A stretch of 64,000 nucleotides of DNA from Aculops lycopersici (Eukaryota > Arthropoda > Arachnida > Trombidiformes > Eriophyidae), in NCBI GenBank assembly GCA_015350385.1, contig WNKI01000001.1, positions 10,535,621 to 10,599,620 of the forward strand, given 5' to 3'. The notes beneath the pieces are model-generated. The model had not been told where the DNA came from. It saw only the letters and a program-made list of their open reading frames with translations, and did not search any database. Below, in pieces: positions 20,400-31,554 of this stretch. The stretch's first letter is position 1; every line of letters begins with the position of its first letter. The translations under genes and the position numbers were made by a program.

Positions 20400-20430
<31 letters not shown>
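20400..20430. repeat. (GA)n microsatellite
   Basis: About 14 GA units in an uninterrupted run. It is one of several GA/CT tracts in the 17-30 kb region. Confidence 0.85.
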
Positions 20431-20432
<2 letters not shown>

Positions 20433-21927
20433 GAGAGTAAGTAAGACAGCGCGAGTGAGTAGTTGAGGGCAGCGATTGGAGAAAAATTAAAATAATAAAC
20501 AACAACAAAACCAACGACAAGCGATACGACAAATGGCAAGAAAGCTAGCTGAAAGATTGCGCGGCGAGCAATAGAAGTAGCGACAAACAATAGCGACAAT
20601 TGCAAATCTTACCTGAGATGCAAAAGCAATAGTAGCTCTAGTAACAACAACAACAACAACAACAACCACAACCAGCAAGTTACTTTGCCTTGCATCCGCC
20701 GCCCACAGGCCAGGTTACCTGTTGGAATTGATTGCAGCGCGCGACACACTCGATGAATCGATCGGTCGGCTAGTGAGTTTAAGGAACAGGAAGTCACTCT
20801 CTGTCGTTGGTCATACAAAAATAAAATAAAAATCCACCAATGGCCGCTGGCGTACTTGAGACGCACACGCAACCCAACGGGTCGTTTTCTGATTTTCATC
20901 CAACAGGTAGTTTTGCAAAGCTGCTTTAGAGTTTGTGCTTTACCAACTTGTGATTATTTTCGTCGCCGTTCTCGTCTCATTCGTCAACTTCAGTTTCCGA
21001 TAGACTTTGACGAACTAAGGAGTTGCGAGTGCGGACGTACTGATAGCAACCTGTTGCGTGGCGAAACTCGGCCTGTCCACTGGAGCGCGTCCAGTTTGCA
21101 TCGTAATTTAGTCGTTGTTGGTTGATTTAGCAAAAACCATAAATTTTCAGCAACAGCAACAAAAACCATACCATTCTGTGACGTCTCTCTCTCTCTCTAT
21201 CTTACTAATAAAACACAAGAGACGCGCAAGAATCAAGACAGATTATGTTGTGCTCATTAGATTGAATCAACCGAGTCGAGGATGACTTGACTTCGTTGTT
21301 TTTGTATGAGTGTTTCAACGCTTTAATTAGAGTTCAATGTTTCGTATCGTGTATGCAATAATAATCTTCCATTCGTCTTCCCGCTTCCGTAAGATTGATT
21401 TGGTCCACGCGAAGGTCAGCCGCAAACTAGAGTTGGGCTAGCCACAAATCCCGTTGCTCGCAGGTGGTTTTTAAGTTATTTTTGAGTTGGCGCTGCTGTT
21501 GCTGCTGCCAATTTGAACATCGCCGCAGCGATGGCCTAAGCTCCAAAGGGTTGAGCATCTTTTTGATGGTTAACCTGAACTTGAAATTATTGCCTCTCCT
21601 TGTGAGCATGTTTTAGTCTGCCCTTATCGTAGAGTTTGGCTGCTAAAAATTAAAAGGGGGAAAGTTTGAACTCCAAGTGGGTTTTGAGATTGAGATTTTT
21701 GAGAGAAGAAGGAGAAACGGGAAGTTTCTATGATGGAGAATTTCCTCTCCTCTACCTGGACTCTTGCATGGAGTTTCCTCAGTAGATTTTTGGAAAGAGT
21801 CGACAAACTCGATCATGTTCCAAGCTCATGTCGTCATCAGCTGCGACCAACAGATGCAAGCGTTCGAGCTTCATGAGCATTCAGGGGCTAGGCGAGCGCA
21901 TCGATCGGTGCAACGCACTCAGCATCC

Positions 21928-21951
21928 GAGCGGCGGAGCGCTCCGCCGCTC
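21928..21951. repeat. Perfect 24-bp GC-rich palindrome
   Basis: GAGCGGCGGAGC is followed directly by its exact reverse complement, GCTCCGCCGCTC. There is no spacer and no coding context. Confidence 0.9.
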
Positions 21952-22522
21952 CCGGGTTTCCCTGCCACTTGTTGCTTGGAAAGCATATACCGCCGCTGCT
22001 TATGCAATAACAGGTTGGTTGGCCTGAAAACTGAACTCTGTTGCGCGTGACGCGATGTAGCATTAGAAGTGGCAGAGGAAATGGTGAACGAGCGGCGAAG
22101 ATACTGCCACTCGTTGCTCTTTTAATCGTCGTTGGCGCCCATACCTTTGCTGCCAAATCTTGGACCGTGATTATGGAATGTGATGGTGCAACTTACTTCC
22201 GATCTACCCTTTGGCTACAGATGCCTTTGCAGCATCGCTCAAGGGTCATATCGAAGCCAAATCTGAGCTCATACTTTTGCTCTTGTTGTTGTTGCTTGGT
22301 GCGTTTGCGTCCAATGTGATGCTAAACAGGGAAGTATCAAGAACCACAGCTAAGCAACTTTGTAAGCACACAGGCAGATTCAACTGAAGCGGAGTCCAAC
22401 TAGAGCCAAATCAAACCCTTTGATCTCACCATTTCTGCAAGCGTTTCTCTCGCTTCGCTTGCGCTCAGAGATTGTCGATAAAATAACGGTTCTACCTGCC
22501 GACACAGGCACTTAGCTTTAAG

Positions 22523-22545
22523 CTCGCTCGCTCGCTCGCTCGCTC
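22523..22545. repeat. (CTCG)n microsatellite
   Basis: Five or more CTCG units followed by CTCTCC. Confidence 0.8.
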
Positions 22546-25500
22546 TCCCTGGCCAGCAGGGTTCAAGGTGGCTGATGACTTTTGCTTAGCTCGACTTGGC
22601 AAGACCGACGAGGAGTCAGGAAGTCACAGTGGTGAGCTCGCATGTTTGCTGTATTGCTGGCAGTGGAGGTAGCGGTAGAAGTATTATTAGTAGTAGCAAT
22701 GATAAACAACATATACACAAAAACAGCCAACGACTGCTCACCTGGTTACCCGAATACTAGTCCATGTTACGTAAGCCCGGCGTCTTCATCTCCATGTCGA
22801 ACTTGTGTTGATTTAAAACACAACGACGGAAAAGATGCGTCGACAGACAACAACATCCGCAATTATGATAATGGTACAAAACAAATTAACGATATGCCTA
22901 GGGGCTTCAATCCAAGGAATATAATCAATCTTTGCTCCTAGATTCAAGATCAAGGCCAAGATGGGAACAAACATGACGATACGACATCAACTGGCAACTT
23001 GAACTCTGATTAAAGTTTTTGATCCTCAAATTCGATCTCAATCCCTTGCGCTCTCTTCCCCTCCGAATGGCCCGACAATTCCATCTCTCTTGGGCCGAAG
23101 CCAATGGAGGCGATAGACTTATCTGACGTTCGCTTGCTAGCTGAGATAAACTTTCGGGGCCGCAGTTTTCAATCTGACTGACTGACTGAACAACTTTACC
23201 GGTACAACTTTGTCGGCTTCTCAGCTTATGGCCAATAAATCATATCGTTAAGGAGGAAACGAGCCTTAAAATGTATCGCACGTTTAACAAATGCCGCCTA
23301 CAACATTTAATGTAGCTACTGCACCTACCTGTCGAATTGCGTCAATCTGTTGAATCAACTGGCCAACTAAAGCCAGACGAAAGTTGCAAGATAGTGATAG
23401 CAGCGGCGGGCGAGGCGAGTTCCAAAAGGCAAACATTGTTTGCTATCCCGCTCTCTCTCTCTCTCCCTCGCCTTATGCAAGCTCGTGCTCGTCAATATCA
23501 ATTATCAGTTGCGTGAATCTAGAGAGTCTCTTCTTTCTTACCAACGGGCTCCTCCTCATAGACATCACTTGTATTTGCCTATCCCGCCAAGTATTTCCTC
23601 TAACAAACACCACACAAAACACTTTGCTTGAACATGAGAAGAAGAAGAAGCCTTCAAACTCAATGGTTTTTCTCCATCTGTCCATCTATGTTACTCTGTG
23701 TATCTCCACCTCCCCCCTTTATCTTGTATGTTAAAATGGAAGGCCAATCGAAAGTCTCCATCGGCCGGCCAACTGGTTAAGTCACCAAACTTACCATTTG
23801 GCTTGCAAACGTGTGACACGCTCGTCACAAGATTGCAACACTCACTCGAGTCAACAGGTAGTTGGCCGCTGTCACTGTCTTTGTAGGCGCTTGCCTGTCG
23901 AATTCGGGCTGAAATTTCTATCAGCTTCGACGACCAGCGACAAGAGCAGCGTTTGATGAAGTAATAGTAGAAATAGATGGTGATAGTTGCAAAAACACCA
24001 GCTCTAGTCGAGTGATAAGAAACCTTGACGAAGGTCGGTTGGTGAGTTGCGCCTAGTGTGAGGCTATGGCTGTTTACTTTTCTTGAAGCAAACTGTAGAG
24101 AAATTTGCTCTTTTTGCCTAGGGGCAATAGAAACAGGGGAAAAATCGAGCTTGGCTTACGAAAATCCCCAGTCAATGGTATCCACACACTAATTGTACGC
24201 GATAGAAGTCGCAAGATAAGCGACAGGTGAGCCGCTTGCTTATGCAACGAGTTGACTCTTTTCATTTATGTTCTTCGCCTTCGCCTTCTCCCCCTATCCT
24301 GTTAATCCATTCTTCCATATCTTCTCTTATTCAGCTATCTAAATCACATGCCAATCCAATGGAAAAAATTGGCATTAACCATGGGCACAATGTGATGGCC
24401 CTCCTCGAAATACTTCCACAAGCAAGCAAAGCCAAAGTTGTGGTTGTTGATAACTAGAGATAGCACTCCACAAAACCACCTGTAAGGCTGAAAGATGCTG
24501 CTGAGTATCATCTATCCAAATATTCACCGGGTCGATAGAGTTTTATCCGCTCTCTCGGCTGCCAGTTAGTTGGTACTATAAAACAAGGCTAATCAGCAAG
24601 TTTTATCGGGGACATTGGTGGGAGTTAGTTAGCTAGCTAGTTGGTTGGATTCTCGAGTGTTGCCTCTAACACGCGTCGAACACTCCCTTTGATAAGATCG
24701 AAGATTCTTGGAAGCCACGAAAGTGGGTTTAGATTTGCGATAACTATTCAGCCATGAAATTAGATACCCGCAAAACTCGTGGACCGGAAGTGTCTGGAAA
24801 TCATTCATCCATTGAATCGAAGCTAAAGGTGTGATCGCTAGAATACAATGCAATTTACAACAATGCTTACGTGTTATTTTCATCTAGCGGAAGGTCAATC
24901 TACGTCAGCCAGTCTCTCGAATTTAGTTATGGTTGTTATTGGTGATTTCATTGCGCCACGCGAAAACAAATTTTGCAAATTTCCCCTTTCTCTCTGGCAC
25001 TCCAAGTCTTTCTCTTTCTCTCCTGCTTGCCTTTTATTTTTACCCGTTCAATCGTTTACTTCGCAAACTAAATTACCTAAATTAGATACAAATAACCTTT
25101 TCGAGTTCATTGGCGTTCATCGTCTTCTATTCATTCAGTTTCTATTTCTGATTCCACTGCCTTCGTCGTCGTCGTCGTTACCGTGAGACGTCTCGCCACT
25201 GGTACAGCTGTAAATTTGTTGCTCATTAGACGCTTAAACGCATCGGAACTAACGCGTGGCGCCGAGCCCTTGGGTTGTGCAACGAGGCGAAATTGAAAAC
25301 TAGCAACTTAACGGTTCGCTTCGAGCTACCAAATTAACGGTGAGTTAGTGAAAATTACAAAAGAGTAGCAGGTTTACTTGGCACCTAAATTGACTTGCAC
25401 TGTTTCTTGGTTGTTGCTGTTGACCTTTGGTTGGTGCCTCGTCGTCGACTAACTGAACCAAACAAATCAACTTTTTTCTATCTCCCGCTATCCTTCGATA

Positions 25501-25857
25501 GCGAGAAAACGAAAGAGAGGGAGAGAGAGAGAAGAAAGCGCACATTGTATCCTGCGCCGCCTGCTCCATTATGCATAATATCTTATGCCGATCGACATTT
25601 AAGAGACACTTGTTGTTCCCTTGTATCCTCTTATTTTATCACCTCTGGTTCCTGTGAATTTCTAACGAAATATTATGCCAGAAAGTCGGTGAGACGATTC
25701 TGGCAAGCCCGTTGGTGGTGGCGCGCAATTGCGCATTGCGCCGTCTGGGAAGTGCAACAAGTATATTAGCGGCGCCCGCTCGCTTCTCGCTGGTGATTAT
25801 CGATAAGGTGACTAAAAATTCCATTTCGTCACTTGCAAACCTGCGAGCTTCTGCTAA

Positions 25858-25925
25858 CAAACAAACAAACAAACCAACCAACCAACCAACCAACCAACCA
25901 ACCAACCAACCAATCAACCAACCAG
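25858..25925. repeat. AAAC/AACC tetranucleotide repeat
   Basis: About three AAAC units run into about a dozen AACC-type units, with single substitutions at the right end. Confidence 0.85.
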
Positions 25926-26000
25926 CCAACGATCTAACTAACTATCTAACTGACTTACTGAACGACTGGCTAGCTAGTTTATTCAGTTCTCTCGCTCGCT

Positions 26001-26040
26001 CGTTGCTCGTGCAACATGTGAGCCGAGCGCACGAGCAACG
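26001..26040. repeat. Hairpin with 12-bp perfect arms
   Basis: The left arm CGTTGCTCGTGC (26001-26012) and right arm (26029-26040) are exact reverse complements around a 16-base loop. Confidence 0.8.
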
Positions 26041-26212
26041 ACCGGCGCTGCGCTTTTCAATCCCGGAGGCGCCTCACCTGCCAGCGCATAGACTCAAACA
26101 ACTTGTTGCTCCAGCCCCCAGTCCTGCCTTTCGAGTCCAATGCAGACGTCGGCTAACTGCAATGTCTGCTTGTGCGCAAGCACTTTGCATAGGCGCCGCC
26201 CATTTGAACAGG

Positions 26213-26232
26213 CAGGCAGGCAGGCAGGCAGG
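26213..26232. repeat. (CAGG)n microsatellite
   Basis: Five to six CAGG units. Confidence 0.8.
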
Positions 26233-27316
26233 CGAGCAGAATCACTGGATATGTTTGCCTGAATCGTTGCATCCCCGAGCCGCACGCAAATTGTATGGAG
26301 AAAACCAGTTGACACAAGCAGCAAGTGAGTGAGAGAGCTACGTTAGACTAGTGATGATTCCAAAGGTAAGCTCCAGATCCTGCAGATTTTGATGTGCGCG
26401 GCTCACTGGAAGCTTGCGAGGCGATGGTGTGGTATTGTCAATTAACGGAGTAGCATCTTGCCACAGGAGTAGAAGCTGGCTCTAATTTGAGACAGAGAGA
26501 GAGAGAGAGAGAGGGGAAATCACACGACCTCCGAAACGCTTAGAGCAACAGGGAAGTTTGGAGATAGAGATAAGATAGTAAACCCCGGCGTCTTCGCTGT
26601 GGACTTTCAGACTAGCTTGCTCGCTGGCTTGTTGCATTTTGTTGCGGCGTCTTGCGCGCGTTTCGAGGTAGCTGAAGCGCAGCAACAAGTGGCAGGACTT
26701 GACGCTGCGCGCGAGCTTCTCCATTAAACCAACTAACAAACTGGAGCTGCGAGCCAACTATCTGACTTTGCCCCAGGAGTAGCAGCGGCAGCACCAGTGG
26801 TAGCAGCTCTTGAATATCACACTGCTACTAGAGTCCGGAGTCTAGAGTTTAATCGTAAATTTGTGAAGGGAACCTCAAGTGGAAGTCGAAACGAAGAATA
26901 GTAGCCGGCGAGAAGTAGCAACAAGTGATTTCTGTCCGCGCGTACAAATGCCATTCGCCTAACTCAATTTCGCTCATAATTGAATTTGCTCGCGAAGCGA
27001 TCGGATATGAGAAACGGAAGTGAAGTATTAATAGCAGCAGAACATTAGTAGAGAGTTGCCTTTTTGATATAGAAGCCGGAAGACTCACCTGTTGATTAAT
27101 AACTCGTCGATTAGAAACTCAAATCACACCACCAGCGAGCAGCATCAAGTAGATATTGATATTTGAATTATTTTAGCAAAGCACCAAGCACTCAGACGCA
27201 GAGCCAGAGGCATTAGGCGCCGAGCATAAGCAGGAAAAACATATTTCCATTGACATAGAAGAAAGGGAAGCTGCAAGTTTGATTACGTAACGAAACATCA
27301 CAACACAAGTCACACA

Positions 27317-28228
27317 ATGAGCGCGCTAGTTGAACAAGTGCCAGTGCCATCCACCTTCCAGGACCAACTAATCAATGGACTGGAGTACGCCTACCAGGGC
27401 TTCTGGGATCAATACGGAGATGCGAGAGTCAAGTCATACCCGCTGCTTGGCGGCGGCCCATGGCCAGTGATAGCCATTTGCCTATGCTACCTGTACATTG
27501 TTAAAGTCCTCGGGCCCAGGTTAATGGCCGACAGGAAACCATTCGATTTGAAGAATCCAATTAGAGCTTACAATTTGTTTATGGTTGCAGTCAACGTGTA
27601 TGGAGTTGTGCAAGCTTGCCGACTACTCAACTATGGTCTCGACATTTGGGGCTGCCAGCCAATCGACCATACGGCAACGGACAAGAAATCACTGGACACA
27701 ATTAGATTGGGATACATCTTTATCCTCTCAAGATTCATTGAATTCTTCGACACAATTTGCTTCACCTTGAGGAAAAAGTGGAATCAAGTTAGCGCCTTCC
27801 ATGTATTCCATCACTTTTCCGTTCCAATTGCGGTCTGGTTCTTCCTCAAGTTTGCTCCAGGCGGAAACTCGGCCATGTTTCCCTTCCTAAACTCAATCAT
27901 TCACACCGTTATGTATAGCTACTATTTCCTAGCCACCTACGCGCCACTACAACCCTACTTATGGTGGAAGAAATACCTAACATTGGCGCAAATTATCCAA
28001 TTCTTCATCATGATAGTCCACTCGGCTCAGCCATTATTTATTAGCTCATGCCAATTTCCAAAGGTTTTCCTCATGACAACTATCATATTCTCATGCATCT
28101 TCATCTATTTGTTTACAAACTTTTACCTGCATGCGTATTGCTCAAAGGAAACGAGAGAGTCGCTAAAGTCAAAGTTGCAAGTTTTTTCCAGTGTTAAAAA
28201 GTGGATCTTCGTGGCAACGGTGTATTAA
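27317..28228 (+). CDS. ELOVL very-long-chain fatty acid elongase
   Basis: Encodes 303 residues, the standard ELOVL size, from the ATG at 27317. ELOVLs are multi-pass ER enzymes that condense malonyl-CoA with acyl-CoA in the first step of fatty-acid elongation. Family motifs appear in order: FIEFFDTICFTLRKK (the KxxExxDT-equivalent segment, with Lys replaced), the catalytic histidine box HVFHH (in SAFHVFHHFSVP), NSIIHTVMYSYYFLA (HxxMYxYY) and PYLWWKKYLTLAQIIQF (TxxQxxQ-type). Several hydrophobic helices are evident. PYLWWKK and APGGN point to the ELOVL1/4/7 group. The C-terminus VKKWIFVATVY lacks a clear dilysine ER signal. It is intronless, with a possible acceptor (attttag) in the leader about 140 bases upstream. 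A very long gene-poor tract precedes it. Confidence 0.93.
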   Translation: MSALVEQVPVPSTFQDQLINGLEYAYQGFWDQYGDARVKSYPLLGGGPWPVIAICLCYLYIVKVLGPRLMADRKPFDLKNPIRAYNLFMVAVNVYGVVQACRLLNYGLDIWGCQPIDHTATDKKSLDTIRLGYIFILSRFIEFFDTICFTLRKKWNQVSAFHVFHHFSVPIAVWFFLKFAPGGNSAMFPFLNSIIHTVMYSYYFLATYAPLQPYLWWKKYLTLAQIIQFFIMIVHSAQPLFISSCQFPKVFLMTTIIFSCIFIYLFTNFYLHAYCSKETRESLKSKLQVFSSVKKWIFVATVY

Positions 28229-28495
28229 GAGAAGTCTTTTTCAATCAAATACGAGAGCAGAAAGGGTTACTGCAACAGCAACAACAACCACTACTACAAT
28301 CATCATGTGAATATGACTGAAATAGAAGCCTATACAAGTGACCAAGGAAACAGGTAAATAGAGGAGGACGAGATAAATGAGAATTAGTAGTAGTAGTGGC
28401 AGTGGAGGCAATGATGACGAAGCTTATTATCTGATCAGCTAATAATTTGCCTCATCATCATTTGCGCCGCTAGGTTTTCAATCTTTCAATCAACA

Positions 28496-28538
28496 TCGTA
28501 TAACTTCGTATAATGTATGCTATACCGAAGTTATTACG
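28496..28538 (+). other. Roche 454 mate-pair (loxP) linker left in the assembly
   Basis: Bases 28500-28534 are a loxP site (ATAACTTCGTATA, spacer ATGTATGC, then the inverted arm) with one extra C. The flanks TCGT and TACG match the 454 Titanium paired-end circularisation linker as I recall it. The sequence is synthetic, not genomic. Confidence 0.93.
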
Positions 28539-28595
28539 AACAAGTGGCCAAACAAAAAGATAACTATACTACAACTCAGGTAATGGTCTGGCAAC
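28539..28595 (+). other. Misplaced mate-pair end, copy of 19581-19635
   Basis: After the linker, 57 bases repeat 19581-19635 in the same orientation with two one-base insertions (an extra C and an extra G). Circularised 454 libraries read downstream end, linker, upstream end, which is exactly this order. Confidence 0.92.
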
Positions 28596-28615
28596 NNNNN
28601 NNNNNNNNNNNNNNN
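28596..28615. other. Assembly gap (20 N)
   Basis: Twenty undetermined bases. True sequence to the left ends at about 28495, before the linker. Confidence 1.
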
Positions 28616-28664
28616 CCGTACCGTACGGTTACGTACTATACTTACTATACTAACATACACTACT

Positions 28665-28667
28665 ATA

Positions 28668-28708
<41 letters not shown>

Positions 28709-28709
28709 T

Positions 28710-28745
<36 letters not shown>
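28665..28745. repeat. (TA)n tract next to the gap
   Basis: Two TA runs separated by about 10 bases. The tract probably caused the break in assembly. Confidence 0.9.
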
Positions 28746-28747
<2 letters not shown>

Positions 28748-29268
28748 AAATGTATATGTACTTGTGTATGAGACATCAGGACACAGTGACTACACACCCA
28801 CTAACAATATAATGAACTGTAATAAAACGAACGAGTCGTCAAAACTAAAATTAGGCGCGATAATTATAACAATAATGATAACAAAGACAAAACCACAACA
28901 ATCACGAGCATCCACCACGACGATAAAGTTGCAACGAGACGAGAAAATATGACGACCAAATGGCTCAATGTATAAAATTAAATTCTAATTAAATAAACTA
29001 AATACTATTTTAGTTAATACATGTACCAAATTTCAAAAGCGCCTGTTTGATAGAACGCGTGCCTGTGTAATTGAATACTGTCCTTGTCTCGCTTAAAATC
29101 ATCAAGTTTTTCCCTTTTGAACAAACAAACAAACAAACAAAACAAAATCGTAATCAGAGACAATCTATCACCTGGAATCTTCCGAAACTTGACTCTTACA
29201 TCAGAGTAAACAGAGATTGAATCATATCACTAAAACAGTCATATATCACTAAAACAGGAAAGGTATGA

Positions 29269-29294
29269 AGAGAGAGAGAGAGAGAGAGAGAGAC
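29269..29294. repeat. (GA)n microsatellite
   Basis: About twelve GA units. Confidence 0.85.
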
Positions 29295-29840
29295 AAAAAT
29301 TTCACTTTTCTGTCCGCCTTTCTGCCCGACTCTACTTGATGGGTTTTTCTCAAGAGGCACTTTTTGTTTGATTTTTTCCTTTGAGTCATTTAATCCATTA
29401 GTTGAATACCTCGCCGCCCATTGAACTCGCTCACCTGCTACTGCTACTACTGTCACCAAATCTTACCTGGGGACTTAATGAGTCAACAACATAATTCATT
29501 GAGGAGACGGAACAATTAGTATCTGGTTTCAAGTTTGTGCGCCAATCTTCGGGCGCAAACACAGCAACTAGTAGCACCCACCTGTAGCCCAATTTTCCGT
29601 CTGGTATTTCGACCTGAGAACCCGAGGAAAAGCTGACATCTCGAGCGTCGACTTGTTTGCTCTCAAATCAACCTGGCAAATTTGCACCGAATATACTACA
29701 GAATCCTAGTTAGCTCGTCGGCATTTCAAAACAAACAACAGAAAACTTTCGACATGGGCTCGCATAATCAAGTCAAGTCACACACTCGCATACTTATATT
29801 AGCAGACAAGAACCACCATCACCGCAACCACCAGTTGATT

Positions 29841-29874
29841 CTTGGCATCGGTTCTTAAGCCAACCGATGTCAAG
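29841..29874. repeat. Hairpin with 13-bp arms
   Basis: CTTGGCATCGGTT pairs with AACCGATGTCAAG around an 8-base loop, with one G-T wobble. It is too short for a typical microRNA precursor. Confidence 0.7.
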
Positions 29875-31005
29875 TCAAGTCTAGTAACGCCAACCACAGC
29901 AACTAAACAAGAGCGAGAGTGAGCGACACAATGTCGTCACTTCCCAAGCTGTCGACCATTATCGCAGCTATTATCGCATATCATTAAATCAAACCAACAG
30001 GCTCCCCCGATAAAAACGCTTTCGGTTTGTTGGTCGATTGGGTGCAGTGGTTGTTGTTGTCTTGGCAATTTGGTACTGTGCTCTAGCAGCCCGCTTCTTA
30101 CTCTCAAACTGGATGATGGTAACTTTCTCTTCTCTATCTATCCATCCACGCTGCTAACCTAACAATTAGCCATACAAAACCACACAAAAAGCCAAACGAA
30201 GAGAAACGGAACCAAAAAGCACTTTGGAAATCACTCTCGACTCAAGCGGGAAAAGTTGGCCGCCTCAAGTGTGATGCTGTTTTCTATTTAGCAAATTCAC
30301 TCTAGATCTACTTTTGGCAACAAACAAGATTAAAATCTAGAAACAAGTAACTTGTTGGCCGGCCTCCCGTCAGTCGGGCACTCGATACAAGCATAATACT
30401 AATAAAGATAATAATAACACCAACGTCAACGTCAACGTCGACAACAACACCAGCACCCAGAGCAACCTGTTGTGCCGTCGCTCTATATGGCCATCGAGAG
30501 GATGAGTCGATGGGATGCGGCGACGGCGCCATCAACGATGGGCCAACCACTTGTTGCATGGTATTTCGGCACCAACTGGTGCAAATTGAGTGTAAATACA
30601 GTATGATTCTAAATCAAATCTAGATAATGGGATGTAAGTGAGAGCGAAACTTTCACTTGTCGTCGGGGTTCCGTTTGACGTGGAGTAGAGTCACCCTGAC
30701 TTTTGTTTGAGTCCGTTTGGATTATTCGTCATGGTCTATTGATTGTCACGATAGACGCATCAAGTTTGCGGCAACCAAACTAAGTCCCAGATATCGATAC
30801 GATTTATTTTAAGTTGATTCCGTTTTCGGTCTGTTAGTTTTGTATCTTTCTCTTTCTCCAACTCTGACTCTCGTCGACTAGATTTCTGCTCAGGTGATTG
30901 CTTGTTTTTCATTTTCCAACTTCAATCATGCGTTTAGTCTAAACAAATCAAATTTACTTGGCTTTATTTCACCTGTTGCTCCGCTTGGTACTCTCGAGAG
31001 GATGG

Positions 31006-31012
31006 TATAAAA
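31006..31012 (+). promoter_or_regulatory. TATA box of the small secreted protein gene
   Basis: TATAAAA lies 81 bases upstream of the ATG at 31087, predicting a leader of about 50 bases. Confidence 0.75.
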
Positions 31013-31086
31013 GGCGAGCAACTTTACTCTTGATCCTTGAAGTTCGTATATATTCGATTTTCATACCAGCAAGAGAATCTAACAAA

Positions 31087-31554
31087 ATGAAGACCAACGT
31101 GAAATTTGTGGTGTTTCTGGCGTCAGTGATATTAGTCGTTAGTTACATTGAGCTAACAAGCGCAAACTTATTCAGGTTCGATCCCGGGGACACAATCAAG
31201 TGCCAAGCAATGGGACGCAATCGAGGTGAGAGCTCACAGTGGTTCTTGGGCTCATTCAATAACAAGGTCATATCAATCGAGAAGAGTGCGCGCAATCATT
31301 TCAAGGTGGTAGAACGTGAATGGGACGAGGTGAAGAGGAGACAGAGTGATGGAAATTTTGAAAGTTCTTGCATCAGCTACGCGGGTCCTGAATCGTCAGC
31401 ACCTGACGAGGCCGTCGATCGAGCTCTCGAGTTCAAGAGGAAGTCCCTCTTCTATGATGCGAGAAATTGCAACTCGGAACATTGGGTCAAATTTTGGTCA
31501 ACCGGCGTGAGGCGGACGGTAAACTCCAGAGCCGGTTGTTACTCAACATTATAA
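31087..31554 (+). CDS. Small secreted protein with four cysteines, unrecognised
   Basis: Encodes 155 residues. The ATG at 31087 opens a signal peptide (KFVVFLASVILVVSYIELTSA, cleavage probably after about residue 28). The upstream part of the open frame lacks an ATG. The mature part of about 127 residues is charged and has four cysteines (in TIKCQAM, SSCISY, ARNCNSE and AGCYST), enough for two disulphides. No known domain is recognised. A strong TATA box, short leader and AATAAA at 31683-31688 mark a compact, well-expressed-looking unit. In a plant-feeding mite a salivary or gut product would be a natural hypothesis, but nothing in the sequence proves it. The gene is convergent with CC2D2A. 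Confidence 0.8.
   Translation: MKTNVKFVVFLASVILVVSYIELTSANLFRFDPGDTIKCQAMGRNRGESSQWFLGSFNNKVISIEKSARNHFKVVEREWDEVKRRQSDGNFESSCISYAGPESSAPDEAVDRALEFKRKSLFYDARNCNSEHWVKFWSTGVRRTVNSRAGCYSTL

Larger units (their letters stand above)
19441..27316. other. Long gene-poor tract (7.9 kb) upstream of ELOVL
   Basis: No conserved coding sequence was found on either strand; open frames here are short and overlap on both strands. The tract holds simple repeats: (GA/CT)n near 20400, 21185, 23455, 25510 and 26490, (CTCG)n near 22524, AACC-type repeats at 25858-25925 and (CAGG)n at 26213-26232. It also holds a perfect 24-bp palindrome (21928), a hairpin (26001) and many CAGGTR/CACCTG E-box-like motifs. It is best read as regulatory or untranslated sequence, possibly with leader exons for ELOVL. 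Confidence 0.5.
28229..31086. other. Gene-poor tract with assembly gap, microsatellites and small hairpin
   Basis: Holds the 454 linker, the 20-N gap and a (TA)n tract (28.5-28.75 kb), a (GA)n tract near 29270 and a hairpin at 29841-29874. No conserved coding sequence is seen. Confidence 0.55.

Noticed and set aside
25858..26332. Frames encoding Asn/Gln/Pro or Trp/Leu/Gly repeats
   Set aside because: They are translations of the AACC tetranucleotide and CAGG repeats.
28496..28708. Possible natural loxP site and coding frame across the gap
   Set aside because: The loxP sequence with its flanks is the 454 library linker, and the frame runs through it and the N gap.
31180..31200. GGTTCGATCCCGG, resembling a tRNA B box
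   Set aside because: The flanking bases do not form a T-arm or acceptor stem, and it lies inside the secreted protein gene.
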